Assembly: GCF_001513965.1 (NCBI RefSeq) | Contig: NZ_KQ948015.1 | Location: forward strand, 300,998 to 364,997 | From: Streptomyces cellostaticus | GTDB taxonomy: Bacteria; Actinomycetota; Actinomycetes; Streptomycetales; Streptomycetaceae | DNA: 64,000 nt | Direction of reading: 5' to 3' | Shown here: piece after piece, positions 43,806-52,529 of the stretch | Numbering within the stretch: the stretch's first letter is position 1 | Layout: the number at the start of each line of letters is the position of its first letter | Notes under the pieces: model-generated | The model's input: only the letters and a program-made list of their open reading frames with translations | Told to the model about the DNA's origin: nothing | The model's database searches: none | Translations under genes and position numbers: made by a program

Positions 43806-44236
43806 GGCCTCATCGCCGTGGATTCGACGGCGTGCTGCCGGGGTGCGGTCACCAGATAGGGGCGGACGCTCTTGACGAGCATCGCCATCTCGTAGCCGAG
43901 CACGGCGGCGTCGGCTTCGCGGGCGGCGAGCACCGCCAGGCAGGTGCCGGAACCCGCGGTGGTGACGAACAGCAGCGTCGAGTCGAGTTCGACGACGACC
44001 TGGCGGACGTCCCCGCCGTCACCGAACCGGACCCCCGCGCTGCGGCCGAGGGAGTACAGGCCTGAGGCGAGGGCCGCCATGTGGTCGGCGCCGTCGGGAT
44101 CGAGGCCGTGCACGGACTTCACCAGTCCGTCGCAGGACAGGAGCACCGCGCTGGTGGTGTGCGGTACGCGCTGCACGAGGCCGCTCAGCAGCCAGTCGAG
44201 GTCGGATGCCTGGGCGGTCGGCGCATCGCTCGCCAT
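43802..44236 (-). CDS. cvnB: conservon roadblock/LC7 protein (CvnB type)
   Basis: A 144-residue roadblock/LC7 protein (LDWLLSGLVQRVPHTTSAVLLS, ALASGLYSLGRS, FVTTAGSGTCLAVLAARE), likely a GTPase-regulating partner. ATG 44236 has AAGGAG ten bases upstream and opens the conserved domain. An upstream ATG (44314) overlaps the cvnA stop and would add 26 unconserved residues. Confidence 0.92.
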   Translation of the reverse strand: MASDAPTAQASDLDWLLSGLVQRVPHTTSAVLLSCDGLVKSVHGLDPDGADHMAALASGLYSLGRSAGVRFGDGGDVRQVVVELDSTLLFVTTAGSGTCLAVLAAREADAAVLGYEMAMLVKSVRPYLVTAPRQHAVESTAMRP

Positions 44237-44310
44237 GGTGGATCGACTCCTTGGGGTACGAAGGTCTGGGGGAACGCTGGGGGTGGGGAAGCGATCGGAA
44301 ACGCGGGTGG

Positions 44311-46419
44311 TCATCGGGCCGGTGCGCTCCCGTCGGTCCGGCCGGTGCCGTGGATGCCGTCGGATGCGGGCGCGTGGGCGTGCGCCTGACGTATGGCGGC
44401 CGCTTCCCTGGGCGGCGCGTCCCTACGGGTGGTGTCCAGGGAGCCGGTGTCCCTGTGTGCCGGGCTCACATGGTCGGGCTCCCCATGTCCGGAACCCACG
44501 TGCCCCGAAGCCGTACGCACCGACTCCCTGGGCTGTGACTGCATGTGGGCCGTGTCCATGGGGGGTGGGTCCATGTAGGCGGACTCCATGTGGGCGGACT
44601 CCATGTGCTGTCGTGCCTCGGCGAGGCCGATGCCTCGTTGGAAGGCCGCCATCAGGCCGGGGTCGTGGCCCGCGACCGTGTCGCCGTCCTGGCGGGGGGC
44701 GGGACCGCCGCGCAGCTGGGGCACGATGTGCTCCTGGGCGCGGCGGCGGGGCAGTTGGGGCTTGCCCATGGTGCCGCGCACCGTGCCGGCGCGCGGGGTG
44801 GGCATGGTGCCCGCGTTCGCCTCGACCACCGCCCGGTCCTCGGCGCGGATGCCGGGCACGGCCTCGGCGGGGTTGGGCCGCTGAACGTGGGCGCCGCGCA
44901 CGGGGAGCGGGGCCGGCGCGCCGACGCTCTGCACACTGCCGTTCTGGGCAGCGCCGCGCTGTGCGTGCCGCCGTCGGCCGGTGCCCGGGGCCTGTCCGGC
45001 TCCGCCCGCGTGGCGCTCCGCCGCTGCGGGCCATCCCTCCGCCGACCCGGCCTCGCCGGTGGCACCCCGCACTCCGCCGGAGGTATGCAGGGGTGGGGGC
45101 GGCGGCACCGGCACCTGGCCGGTCGTCGCCTGGTCCTGCGGCTGCGGCACTGCCCCGGGTACGCCCGGCGCCGTACCCAACAGGGCCTGCGGGACGACGA
45201 GTACGGCCTGCACACCGCCGTAGATGTTGGTCTGCAGGCGGACGCTGATGCCGTGCCGGCGGGCGAGCTGGGAGACGACGTAGAGGCCGATGCGGCCGTC
45301 GGCCAGCAGGCTGGCCACGTTGACCTGGTCCGGGTCGGCGAGCAGGGCGTTCATCTTGGTCTGCTCGCCGACCGGCATGCCGAGCCCGCGGTCCTCGACC
45401 TCCACGGCGAGCCCGGAGGTGACGAGGTTGGCCCGGAGCAGCACCTGGGTGTGCGGGGCGGAGAACACCGTGGCGTTCTCGACGAGTTCGGCGAGCAGGT
45501 GGATGACGTCGGCGACGGCGTGGCCGCGCAGTTCGCCGTCGACGGGCGGCACCAGTTTGACCCTGGAGTACTGCTCGACCTCGGCGATGGCGGAGCGCAG
45601 TACCTCGGTCATGTTCACCGGGTTGCTCCACTGCCGGCGGGAGACGGCACCGCCGAGCACGGCGAGGTTCTCCGCGTGCCGCCGGATGCGGGTGGCGAGG
45701 TGGTCCACGTGGAACAGGCCCTTGAGCAGGTCGGGGTCCTCGATCTCGTTCTCCAGCTCGTCGAGGATCGAGATCTCCCGGTGCACCAGGGACTGAAGCC
45801 GCCGCGCGAGGTTGACGAACACCTCCAGCTTCTGCTCGCTGCCGGCCTGGCTGGAGAGCTGGGCGGCCTGCACGACGGCGGTGACGGCGCCGTCGTAGGC
45901 GCAGGCCAGGTCCGCGGCGAGCAGTTCGAAGTCGTCGGCGTCCTCCGGCGGGCGGCGGCGCGGACCCCGCTGCGGCGGTGTCTCCCCGCGGCGCAGGGCC
46001 TCGACAAGGGCGCGCAAGTCGGCCTCGCCGCGGGTGGCGCTGTGGCGCAGGGCATCGATGCGCTCGCCGACCGAGCGGGCGGCGCGGTTCGCAGCGACGG
46101 CGGCGATCAGGATGCCCGCGACGGTCACCGCGACCGCTCCGGCGAGCACGGCCCAGAGGGTGAGACCGGGGCGTGCACCCGTCGAGCGGATGCTGAACAG
46201 AACGGCCGCGCTGGCGCTGAGCGCGACCGCGACGGGCGGGAGCACGGCGAGCCGCATGAGCTGAGGCCGTAAGTGCGTCTCGGGCAGTGCGGGAGCGGGT
46301 CGGGCGACCGGTCTCCCGTGCCGGCCGCCCTCACGGCGGTCGGCATGGGCGGCCGGTGCACGGAGGTGAGACATCTGCGTCCTCGTACTGGTCCGTCGGG
46401 CTGCCATCCGGACACTCAC
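44311..46419 (-). CDS. cvnA: conservon sensor kinase-like protein (CvnA type)
   Basis: A ~700-residue membrane sensor: two hydrophobic helices (LAVLPPVAVALSASAAVLFS; LWAVLAGAVAVTVAGILIAA) around a very short outside loop, a helical dimer region, then an HATPase domain (N-box LLAELVENATVFSAPHTQ, G-boxes DRGLGM and GRIGLYVVSQLARRHGI). A typical phospho-acceptor His box is not clear. The last ~260 residues are Pro/Gln/His-rich and disordered, with a Met-Glu/Asp-rich repeat (HMESAHMESAYMDPPP). First gene of the operon; GTG 46419 or a later ATG (46407, 46374). Confidence 0.9.
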   Translation of the reverse strand: MSVRMAARRTSTRTQMSHLRAPAAHADRREGGRHGRPVARPAPALPETHLRPQLMRLAVLPPVAVALSASAAVLFSIRSTGARPGLTLWAVLAGAVAVTVAGILIAAVAANRAARSVGERIDALRHSATRGEADLRALVEALRRGETPPQRGPRRRPPEDADDFELLAADLACAYDGAVTAVVQAAQLSSQAGSEQKLEVFVNLARRLQSLVHREISILDELENEIEDPDLLKGLFHVDHLATRIRRHAENLAVLGGAVSRRQWSNPVNMTEVLRSAIAEVEQYSRVKLVPPVDGELRGHAVADVIHLLAELVENATVFSAPHTQVLLRANLVTSGLAVEVEDRGLGMPVGEQTKMNALLADPDQVNVASLLADGRIGLYVVSQLARRHGISVRLQTNIYGGVQAVLVVPQALLGTAPGVPGAVPQPQDQATTGQVPVPPPPPLHTSGGVRGATGEAGSAEGWPAAAERHAGGAGQAPGTGRRRHAQRGAAQNGSVQSVGAPAPLPVRGAHVQRPNPAEAVPGIRAEDRAVVEANAGTMPTPRAGTVRGTMGKPQLPRRRAQEHIVPQLRGGPAPRQDGDTVAGHDPGLMAAFQRGIGLAEARQHMESAHMESAYMDPPPMDTAHMQSQPRESVRTASGHVGSGHGEPDHVSPAHRDTGSLDTTRRDAPPREAAAIRQAHAHAPASDGIHGTGRTDGSAPAR

Positions 46420-46743
46420 AGTAGTCGCCTGCGCCTCATGTGCGGTGGGCAGTTGACAAAGTCACCCGGGGAGGGTCCCGCTCTGGTATGAGGCTTCGTA
46501 CGACAGACCGATAACCTTGCCGCCGCCGAGGGGTCGACTCGAAAGAGATCGATACGACCTGCTCAAAAGCGGTCGCGGGGGCGAGGGAGCAATCCGCCCG
46601 CCCCCGACCCTCCCCCTTCGCCGCACACCCGGTTTCCGGCACCGGATCCGCCTGCCGCGCCCACCGGAGCAACCGCGCAGATGTCTCCCCGTTCCCTGAA
46701 ATTGTCACGGAGAGTATCAGCTATGGCCTCCACCTTCAGCTGG
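46420..46743. other. intergenic region between conservon and M14 peptidase
   Basis: No gene is seen in these 324 bases. A stem GGTCGCGGGGGCG (46571-46583) with CGCCCCCGACC (46599-46609, one bulge) is a terminator candidate for the peptidase, which ends at 46744 on the minus strand. The cvnA promoter should lie in the right-to-left part near 46440-46520, but I could not assign a clear -35/-10 pair. Confidence 0.4.
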
Positions 46744-47817
46744 TCAGACGAGGGTCGAAACGCAGAACTGGACCAGCCCGGCGTCCACGTCCAGGACGTC
46801 CCGCTCCATCTGCGGCCACGGCGGGTGGAAGCCGCCGCGCTGGTCGCCCCACTCGACGGTGAAGCCGAGGATCTTGCCCTTGTGCTCGTCGGCGCGGTGC
46901 CGGGAGTAGGCGTAGTCGTCACTGGTTCCGCAGGTCGGATACAGCTGGAAGCCGGACATCGGGGTGTAGGCACGCCCGCGTACGCCCTGAACTCCCGTGC
47001 AGAACTGTTCGGCGAGCACCTTGGAGTCGTCGGCGTCGGACTTCGGGAGGTACTCCGCATAGGCGTCGCCGGGCACTCCGCGCCGGTGGTCGAAGACGTG
47101 GTTGAGGAAGTTCTGCGCCGAGTCGAGCGACTGGTTCTCGTCGTCTCCCCAGACGGTCAGCATGTCCTCGGAGTAGCTGTGCACGTCGATGAACCAGCGG
47201 GTGCGCGGATAGGCGTCGAGCAGCCAGCGGACGTTGCGGGTCTCGGGTTCCGAGAAGGGGCGCGGGCCCTGGTACACAAGGTCGCTCGGGTCGTCGGAGA
47301 CACGCGGCGCCGCAGCCGGGTCGAAGGCGGTCCGGAAGTCGAAGAGGAAGTCGTAGTTGCGGTTGATGTCGACGCCGATGCGGTCGGGGTCGCCGCCCGA
47401 CTGCGCCGGGTCGCGGTTCTTGCGCCACATCGGGTCGACGGTCTGGCTGTAGAGCCGGCCGTCCGGGTTCACCAGCGGGAAGACGACGAGTTCCAGCTCG
47501 TCCAGGATCTTGCGCACCTGGTCGCCGGTGAAGCTCGTACCGCCGTACACCAGGCCGGTACCGGCCTCGTACGCCTCCAGCAGGTCGGCGGCGAAGTGGA
47601 CCAGGATCTCGCAGCTGCCCCATTCCCGGGCGTGCACGCCACCGATCAGGACGGCACAGTCGTGGGTGCCGGCGGGGGTGGCGCCGATCCGCAGGGCGTG
47701 ACCGGCACGGCCCTCGACCGAGGGCTCGGGCAGGTCGATCAGCTCGCTCGTGGCCGGGTAGGCGGTGGCCAGGCTGGTCACGGCCGAGTCGACCTCGGTG
47801 ATGTTCAGGTACGTCAT
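46744..47817 (-). CDS. M14 family zinc carboxypeptidase, no signal peptide
   Basis: A 357-residue metallo-carboxypeptidase. Zinc ligands: His and Glu of GGVHAREWGS, His of IDVHSYSE; catalytic Glu in FTVEWGDQ near the C-terminus; substrate-binding NPDGR and INRNYDF (Asn-Arg). Secreted Streptomyces relatives carry a signal and propeptide; this one starts directly with the catalytic domain (MTYLNITEVDSAVTSLA). A separate small gene lies 19 bases upstream and looks like the missing pro-region. Confidence 0.9.
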   Translation of the reverse strand: MTYLNITEVDSAVTSLATAYPATSELIDLPEPSVEGRAGHALRIGATPAGTHDCAVLIGGVHAREWGSCEILVHFAADLLEAYEAGTGLVYGGTSFTGDQVRKILDELELVVFPLVNPDGRLYSQTVDPMWRKNRDPAQSGGDPDRIGVDINRNYDFLFDFRTAFDPAAAPRVSDDPSDLVYQGPRPFSEPETRNVRWLLDAYPRTRWFIDVHSYSEDMLTVWGDDENQSLDSAQNFLNHVFDHRRGVPGDAYAEYLPKSDADDSKVLAEQFCTGVQGVRGRAYTPMSGFQLYPTCGTSDDYAYSRHRADEHKGKILGFTVEWGDQRGGFHPPWPQMERDVLDVDAGLVQFCVSTLV

Positions 47818-47836
47818 GGCGTTCCTCCCGGGCGTG

Positions 47837-48145
47837 CTAGGCCTTCACGGCCAGCCCGTGCGGCACCGCGTCGGCGGGGGCGAACCGGTCTCCCTTGCCG
47901 ACCTCGGCCTGGCGGGCCCGTCCGGTGGCCGTGGCGTTCTCGATCGTGGTGACCGACACACCCTCGCGTTCGAGGGCGGTGGCCTGTTCGGCGGTCGCAT
48001 AGGCCTCGATGCTGCAACTGCCGTCGTCGGCGCGGCGGGGGCGTCCACCGACGTCGGGACGGGCGTCGCGCAGGAGGGCGCGCAGGGTTTCGGCGTCCTG
48101 GGCGGTGACGCGCACACGCAGGACGGGCTGAGAAGTGCTGGACAT
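47837..48145 (-). CDS. small propeptide/inhibitor-like protein paired with the M14 peptidase
   Basis: A 102-residue protein with a ferredoxin-like pattern: PVLRVRVTAQDAETLRALLRD, CSIEAYATAEQATALEREG, VSVTTIENATATG. The middle resembles the pro-region of secreted M14 enzymes (sequence-relation is my reading, not a search). It has no signal peptide. Being directly upstream in the same operon, it could act in trans as chaperone or inhibitor of the signal-less peptidase. Confidence 0.55.
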   Translation of the reverse strand: MSSTSQPVLRVRVTAQDAETLRALLRDARPDVGGRPRRADDGSCSIEAYATAEQATALEREGVSVTTIENATATGRARQAEVGKGDRFAPADAVPHGLAVKA

Positions 48146-48240
48146 GACGGCTTCTTCCGGCGCCGTCGGGCGCGCGCCTGGGCCACCCGGCGGCGCGAGT
48201 GCTGCGCGTGAAGATCACGCGGATTTCGAAGGTTCAATGG

Positions 48241-48306
48241 GGTTTACGACGTCTACTGCGTATGCGAACGTCTGAGACGTTTACGCCAGATATGTACGTC
48301 GTATCC
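48241..48306. promoter_or_regulatory. operator cluster upstream of the propeptide-like/M14 operon
   Basis: TGTACGTCGTATCC (48293-48306) equals the reverse complement of GGATACGACGTACA (49068-49081), one arm of the palindrome at the tetR promoter. A diverged copy (TTTACGACGTC, 48243-48253) lies in the opposite sense, and between them AACGTC (48267-48272) pairs with GACGTT (48276-48281). These lie upstream of the minus-strand gene at 48145. Confidence 0.6.
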
Positions 48307-49050
48307 TCAGGGTGCTCCGCCGCCGTAGAAGGCGTCAAGAGGAGCCTCGGGCAGGCGGCTCAGCAGGCTGTCGAGGCCGGCCATCAGTTCGCGCTCGTCG
48401 TCGTACTCGGAGAAGCGCGGGACGAGGGCGCGCAGCCGTGGATAGTCGGCGGCGGGCAGCCGGTGCAGGCCGAGCCGGAGCATGAGGTCCGGCTCCTCGC
48501 TGTCGTCCACCACCTGGCGCTTGTCCACGAGAAGGCAGCCAAGAGTCCAGGCCGCGAAGGTGCGGTAGATCGTGAGCACGGTGGGGTCGTCGAAGCCGGC
48601 CCGGCCCAGCACGGAGAGCATGTGCTCGGTGAGCTGGAGCCAGGGCTGCGGGCGACGCGCGACGGGCACGGCGAGCGGGCGGGTGGCGACCACCGGAAGG
48701 ATCTCGGGATGGGCGTGCACGACGCAGGCGAACGCCCTGGCGATCCTGCGCAGTTCGGCCCGCCAGGGCGGCTCGACGGGTGCGGCGCCCGAGTCGGCGC
48801 GGGCCTGCTCCGCCGAGGTCCGCAGCCGCTCGTTGACCTCGGCGAAGAAGGCCTCCACGAGGCCGTCGAGGAGGGCTTCCTTACTGGCGGTGTACCGGTA
48901 GAGGGCCATCGGCTCCACGCCGAGGTCCGCGGCCAGCCGACGCATGGTCAGGGCCGCGAGCCCCTCGCGGTCGACGAGGGCGACGGCCGCGGCGAGCACG
49001 CGGGGGCGGCTGAGGCGCCCCCGCCTTGCCGGGTTGTCCCGCTGTGCCAT
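48307..49050 (-). CDS. TetR family regulator (TetR-class C-terminal domain)
   Basis: A 247-residue TetR protein: N-terminal HTH at ~15-60 (VLAAAVALVDREGLAALTMR, DLGVEPMALYRYTASKEALLDG) and a long effector domain like the tetracycline repressor class (TetR_C_1). It lies upstream of the propeptide-like and M14 genes on the same strand, and related operator arms occur in both promoters, so it probably represses itself and them. Inducer unknown. Confidence 0.9.
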   Translation of the reverse strand: MAQRDNPARRGRLSRPRVLAAAVALVDREGLAALTMRRLAADLGVEPMALYRYTASKEALLDGLVEAFFAEVNERLRTSAEQARADSGAAPVEPPWRAELRRIARAFACVVHAHPEILPVVATRPLAVPVARRPQPWLQLTEHMLSVLGRAGFDDPTVLTIYRTFAAWTLGCLLVDKRQVVDDSEEPDLMLRLGLHRLPAADYPRLRALVPRFSEYDDERELMAGLDSLLSRLPEAPLDAFYGGGAP

Positions 49051-49064
49051 GGCCGCACTCCGGA

Positions 49065-49111
49065 TCCGGATACGACGTACACTTCATCAATAATTGTACG
49101 TTTTATCCGGA
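49065..49111. promoter_or_regulatory. 17-bp inverted-repeat operator at the tetR promoter
   Basis: Arms 49065-49081 (TCCGGATACGACGTACA) and 49095-49111 (TGTACGTTTTATCCGGA) match as an inverted repeat at 15 of 17 positions, with a 13-base spacer. A TACAAT -10 (49098-49093) lies within the right arm on the minus strand, so a bound TetR dimer would block the promoter. Confidence 0.7.
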
Positions 49112-49156
49112 GAAGCGTGCGGGTGCCGTCGCCGCGACGGGGTGCGGCCGCCGGGG

Positions 49157-50341
49157 TCAGTCCGCGTGGCCGCCTCCGGTGCGTACGCCGGGTTCGGCGG
49201 CCAGGGCCCCGACCGCGCGCCAGGCGGGGCGGACGGCCTCGGACACGTCTCGCCACCACGGCTCCGCGGGGAGCTTGCCCGCGGGCTCGAAGGGCTCGCC
49301 GGGCCGGGGCAGCGCCACCGCCTGGCCGGCCTCCTCGGCGGCGTCCTTGGTCCACTCGCCGGGCTCGGCCCAGGGATGCGGGGCGAGGGTGAAGGTGCCC
49401 CAGTGGATCGGCAGCAGTACGCCGTGCGGCACCCCGCTCTGCAGGTCGAGGTGGGCGCGCAGCCCCTCCTCGGGCGTCATGTGGATGTCGGGCCAGAACT
49501 CGCTGTACGCGCCGATCTGGATCATCGTGGCGTCGAACGGACCGTGTGCGGCGCCGATGTCCTTGAAGCCGTCGAAGTAGCCGGTGTCACCGCTGTGGTA
49601 GATCCGGTGTTCCTCTCCGGCGACCGCCCAGGACGCCCACAGTGTGTGCTGCGTGTTGCGCAGGCCGCGGCCGCAGAAGTGGCGGGCCGGGGTCGCGGTG
49701 AGGGTGAGCCCGCCGACCCGGGTGGACTCGTGCCAGTCGAGCTCGCGCAGCCGGTCCGGGGACACGCCCCAGTGTTCGAGGTGGGCACCGACGCCGAGCG
49801 GCACGGCGAACACCGTGTCGGTGCCGGCCAGCGCCTTTATCGAGGGCAGGTCCAGGTGGTCGTAGTGGTCGTGCGAGATGACCACCACGTCGACCGGACC
49901 GAGCGCGGCCAGCGGCAGCGGCACCGGGTGCAGCCGCTTGGGCCCGGCGAACGGGAGCGGGGAGCAGCGCTCTCCCCAGACGGGGTCGAACAGGACCCGG
50001 TGGCCGTCGATCTCCGCGAGCACGCTGGAGTGGCCCATCCAGGTCACCCGCAGTCCGGTGGCCGGCGGCTTGGCCAGGTCGGCGAGGGTGGTGGCGTGCA
50101 CCGGGACGGTGCCGCGGGGAGCGCGCCGGGGCCGCGCCTCCTTGTCGAAGAACACCTTGGCGAAGTCCAGCATGGAGCCGGAGGGCCGGGTGCGGGCGAC
50201 GCCGCCGGGGTTCTGGAAGACGCCGTCCTTGAAGTGGGGTGAACGGCGGATGCGCGCGAGGCGCTCACCGCTCGGTTCCGCGCCGAAGGCCTCGGGCTGA
50301 AGTGAGCGGAGCCCGGAGCTCAGGGAACGCAGACCGGTCAC
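49157..50341 (-). CDS. MBL-fold metallo-hydrolase (UlaG / NAPE-PLD-like)
   Basis: A 394-residue metallo-beta-lactamase-fold enzyme with the metal motif SHDHYDHLD, later His in ARHFCGRG and Asp in YHSGDTGYF, and a conserved IHWGTF. GTG 50341 has GGAGGT a few bases upstream. Relatives hydrolyse lactones or N-acyl phospholipids; the substrate here is not evident. Confidence 0.9.
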   Translation of the reverse strand: MTGLRSLSSGLRSLQPEAFGAEPSGERLARIRRSPHFKDGVFQNPGGVARTRPSGSMLDFAKVFFDKEARPRRAPRGTVPVHATTLADLAKPPATGLRVTWMGHSSVLAEIDGHRVLFDPVWGERCSPLPFAGPKRLHPVPLPLAALGPVDVVVISHDHYDHLDLPSIKALAGTDTVFAVPLGVGAHLEHWGVSPDRLRELDWHESTRVGGLTLTATPARHFCGRGLRNTQHTLWASWAVAGEEHRIYHSGDTGYFDGFKDIGAAHGPFDATMIQIGAYSEFWPDIHMTPEEGLRAHLDLQSGVPHGVLLPIHWGTFTLAPHPWAEPGEWTKDAAEEAGQAVALPRPGEPFEPAGKLPAEPWWRDVSEAVRPAWRAVGALAAEPGVRTGGGHAD

Positions 50342-50464
50342 GTTACCTCCAGGTGGAGTCGCTGAGGCCCTCCATTATGGTCGGCCCCTCCGACAGGCCG
50401 GTCACGGGGTTCCCCCCGGGCCGGTGGGTGCCCACCGCACTCGCACGGGCGTTCCCGCCGCGCG

Positions 50465-50510
50465 TTGACAGTGCCCCGACCCACTCCGGATACTGACTCA
50501 CGATTCAGTA
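50465..50510 (+). promoter_or_regulatory. promoter and palindromic operator of the amino acid dehydrogenase gene
   Basis: TTGACA (50465-50470) is 18 bases from GATACT (50489-50494). A perfect inverted repeat TACTGA (50491-50496) / TCAGTA (50505-50510) with an 8-base spacer begins inside the -10 element, a position suited to repression, possibly by the TetR protein encoded at 51838. Confidence 0.6.
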
Positions 50511-50563
50511 ATTGGCGCCCTGCTCCCCTCCGGTCAGCACGCGCGTGGCCCTTGGAGGCACCC

Positions 50564-51742
50564 ATGACCGCCCCCCTGATGTCGCTCGTCTGGACCGACC
50601 ACGTCACCGGACGGCAGGGCTTCCTGGTCGTCGACCGGCTGGTGCGGGGTGTGGCCAGCGGCGGACTGCGGATGCGGGCCGGCTGCACCCTCCAGGAGGT
50701 CGCGGCACTCGCCCGCGGCATGACGATGAAGGAGGCCCTGCACTACGACCCGGAGGGCCGCTACATCCCGCTCGGCGGCGCCAAGGGCGGCATCGACTGC
50801 GATCCGCGGGACCCGGAGGCGTACGGGCTGCTGGTGCGCTACCTGCGCGCCATGCGGCCGTACATCGAGAGCTTCTGGACCACCGGGGAGGACCTGGGTC
50901 TCACCCAGGACCTGGTGGACCGGGCGGCCGCCGAGGCGGGACTGGCCTCCTGCGTCCAGGCCGTCTATCCGTTGCTGGACGACGAGAGGGCGGCCCGCAA
51001 GCGGCTCGCGGACGCCTTCGCGGTCGAGGTGGACGGCATCGGCCTGGACGAGCTGGCGGGCGGCTGCGGGGTCGCCGAGTCGGTGCTCGCGGCCCTGGAC
51101 CGGGCGTCGGTGCCGTATCCGGGCACCCGGGTCGCCGTACAGGGCCTGGGCACGATGGGCGGGGCAACGGCGCGCTTCCTCGCGCGCGCGGGCCTCAGCG
51201 TGGTGGCCGTCGCCGACGTCAAGGGCACCGTCGCCAACCCGGCCGGACTCGACGTCGAGGCCCTGCTGGCCGCGCGGGACGCGTACGGCACCGTCGACCG
51301 CTCGGCGCTGCGCCCCGGCGACCGTGAACTGCCCGGCGACGCCTGGCTGTCCGCCGGTGCGGAGGTGCTCGTGCCCGCGGCGGTGTCGTACGCGATCGAC
51401 ACCGCCAACCAGGAGCGGATCACCGCCCGCTGGATCGTCGAGGCCGCCAACCTGCCCGTCCGGCCCGAGGCGGAGGAGCTGCTCGCCGCGCGCGGGGTCA
51501 CCGTGCTGCCGGACGTGGTGGTCAACTCCGGGACGAACGCATGGTGGTGGTGGACCCTGTTCGGAGACATCGGCCCGGACGCGGCCGAGGCGTTCGCGCA
51601 CATCCGCCGCTCGATGCGGGCGCTGATCGATCTGATGCTCGCCCGCGTGGAGGCCGACGGGACGACCCCGCGCACCGCCGCCCACGCCCTGGTGACGGAC
51701 CGCCTGCCGGTGATCGCCGACCGCTTCGGGTGGTACCGGTGA
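50564..51742 (+). CDS. Glu/Leu/Phe/Val-type amino acid dehydrogenase
   Basis: A 392-residue NAD(P)-dependent deaminating dehydrogenase. Substrate domain with GLRMRAG, MTMKEALHYDPEGRYIPLGGAKGGIDCDP in two parts (catalytic Lys in GGAKGG), Rossmann loop VAVQGLGTMGGATARFL, and VVNSGTNAWWWWTLFGD with four successive Trp codons. ATG 50564 with GGAGG upstream. Substrate (Glu, Val or Phe) cannot be settled by eye. Confidence 0.88.
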   Translation: MTAPLMSLVWTDHVTGRQGFLVVDRLVRGVASGGLRMRAGCTLQEVAALARGMTMKEALHYDPEGRYIPLGGAKGGIDCDPRDPEAYGLLVRYLRAMRPYIESFWTTGEDLGLTQDLVDRAAAEAGLASCVQAVYPLLDDERAARKRLADAFAVEVDGIGLDELAGGCGVAESVLAALDRASVPYPGTRVAVQGLGTMGGATARFLARAGLSVVAVADVKGTVANPAGLDVEALLAARDAYGTVDRSALRPGDRELPGDAWLSAGAEVLVPAAVSYAIDTANQERITARWIVEAANLPVRPEAEELLAARGVTVLPDVVVNSGTNAWWWWTLFGDIGPDAAEAFAHIRRSMRALIDLMLARVEADGTTPRTAAHALVTDRLPVIADRFGWYR

Positions 51743-51825
51743 CGGTGGCCGCCCGCCGGATCGGGCCGGGGCACGTGAACCGGCCATGGGCGGCGGATCC
51801 GTTCGGGACCGCCCTCACGAGCGAT

Positions 51826-51831
51826 TAGGGT
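51826..51831 (+). promoter_or_regulatory. -10 element of a leaderless tetR transcript
   Basis: TAGGGT (51826-51831) is six bases before GTG 51838, the same layout as at 18942. Transcription from the GTG itself is expected. Confidence 0.5.
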
Positions 51832-51837
51832 GACCGC

Positions 51838-52458
51838 GTGGCGAGAGTGCGGTTGAGTGTGGCCGAGCGGCGGGAGGAGCTGCTGCGGGCGGCCATCGAG
51901 CAGATCGAGGTGCGGGGGGTGTCGGCGGTCAGGATCGCCGACGTGGCCTCCGCGCTCGGCGTGAGCAACGCGCTGGTGCTGTATCACTTCTCGACGAAGG
52001 AGAAGCTGGTCGCCGAGGCCTTCGCCTACGCGGCCGAGGACGACCTCGCACATCTGCGCGGGCTGCTGGGCCGGCGGACGTCCGCACTGCGCCGGCTGCG
52101 GGCGGCGGTGCGCTGGTACGCGCCGACGGGCCACGCCAAGGGCTGGCGGCTGTGGATCGAGGGCTGGGCGGTGGCGCTGCGCGACCCCTCCCTCCGAGAG
52201 GTCACCCGCGACCTGGACAAGCAGTGGAAGGCGGCCATCACCGAGGTCATCGCGGAGGGCGTGGCAGCGGGCGAGTTCGTGTGCGCCGACCCGGCGGGGG
52301 CAGCCCTGCGGCTGACCGCGCTCCTGGACGGGCTGGCCGTGCAGCTGACGTCGTATCCGGGTGCGGTGCCGCGCTCCCGGGCGCAGACGTGGGCGGACGA
52401 CGCCCTGGCGCGGGAACTCGGGCTGGAGCGGGAGGCGTTGACCGCACCGGGGCGGTGA
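51838..52458 (+). CDS. TetR family regulator (BetI-like)
   Basis: A 206-residue regulator with HTH at ~12-55 (ELLRAAIEQIEVRGVSAVRI, ALGVSNALVLYHFSTKEKL) and a TetR_C_6-type effector domain (WRLWIEGWAVALRDPSLREV). It follows the dehydrogenase gene by 95 bases and is a candidate for the palindrome at 50491-50510. Confidence 0.9.
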   Translation: MARVRLSVAERREELLRAAIEQIEVRGVSAVRIADVASALGVSNALVLYHFSTKEKLVAEAFAYAAEDDLAHLRGLLGRRTSALRRLRAAVRWYAPTGHAKGWRLWIEGWAVALRDPSLREVTRDLDKQWKAAITEVIAEGVAAGEFVCADPAGAALRLTALLDGLAVQLTSYPGAVPRSRAQTWADDALARELGLEREALTAPGR

Positions 52459-52464
52459 GACGCC

Positions 52465-52494
52465 GGTGCGGGGCACACACGCGTACCCCGCACC
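52465..52494. terminator. hairpin between convergent tetR and SGNH genes
   Basis: GGTGCGGGG (52465-52473) pairs perfectly with CCCCGCACC (52486-52494) around a 12-base loop, between two facing stops. Confidence 0.65.
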
Positions 52495-52529
52495 GCTGAG
52501 CCTGCGGTACGGGGCACGGGTGCGGGCCG

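Noticed and set aside
51542..51554. Four successive Trp codons in the dehydrogenase as a sequencing artefact
   Set aside because: The frame continues correctly on both sides and an aromatic patch at this site is plausible for the family.
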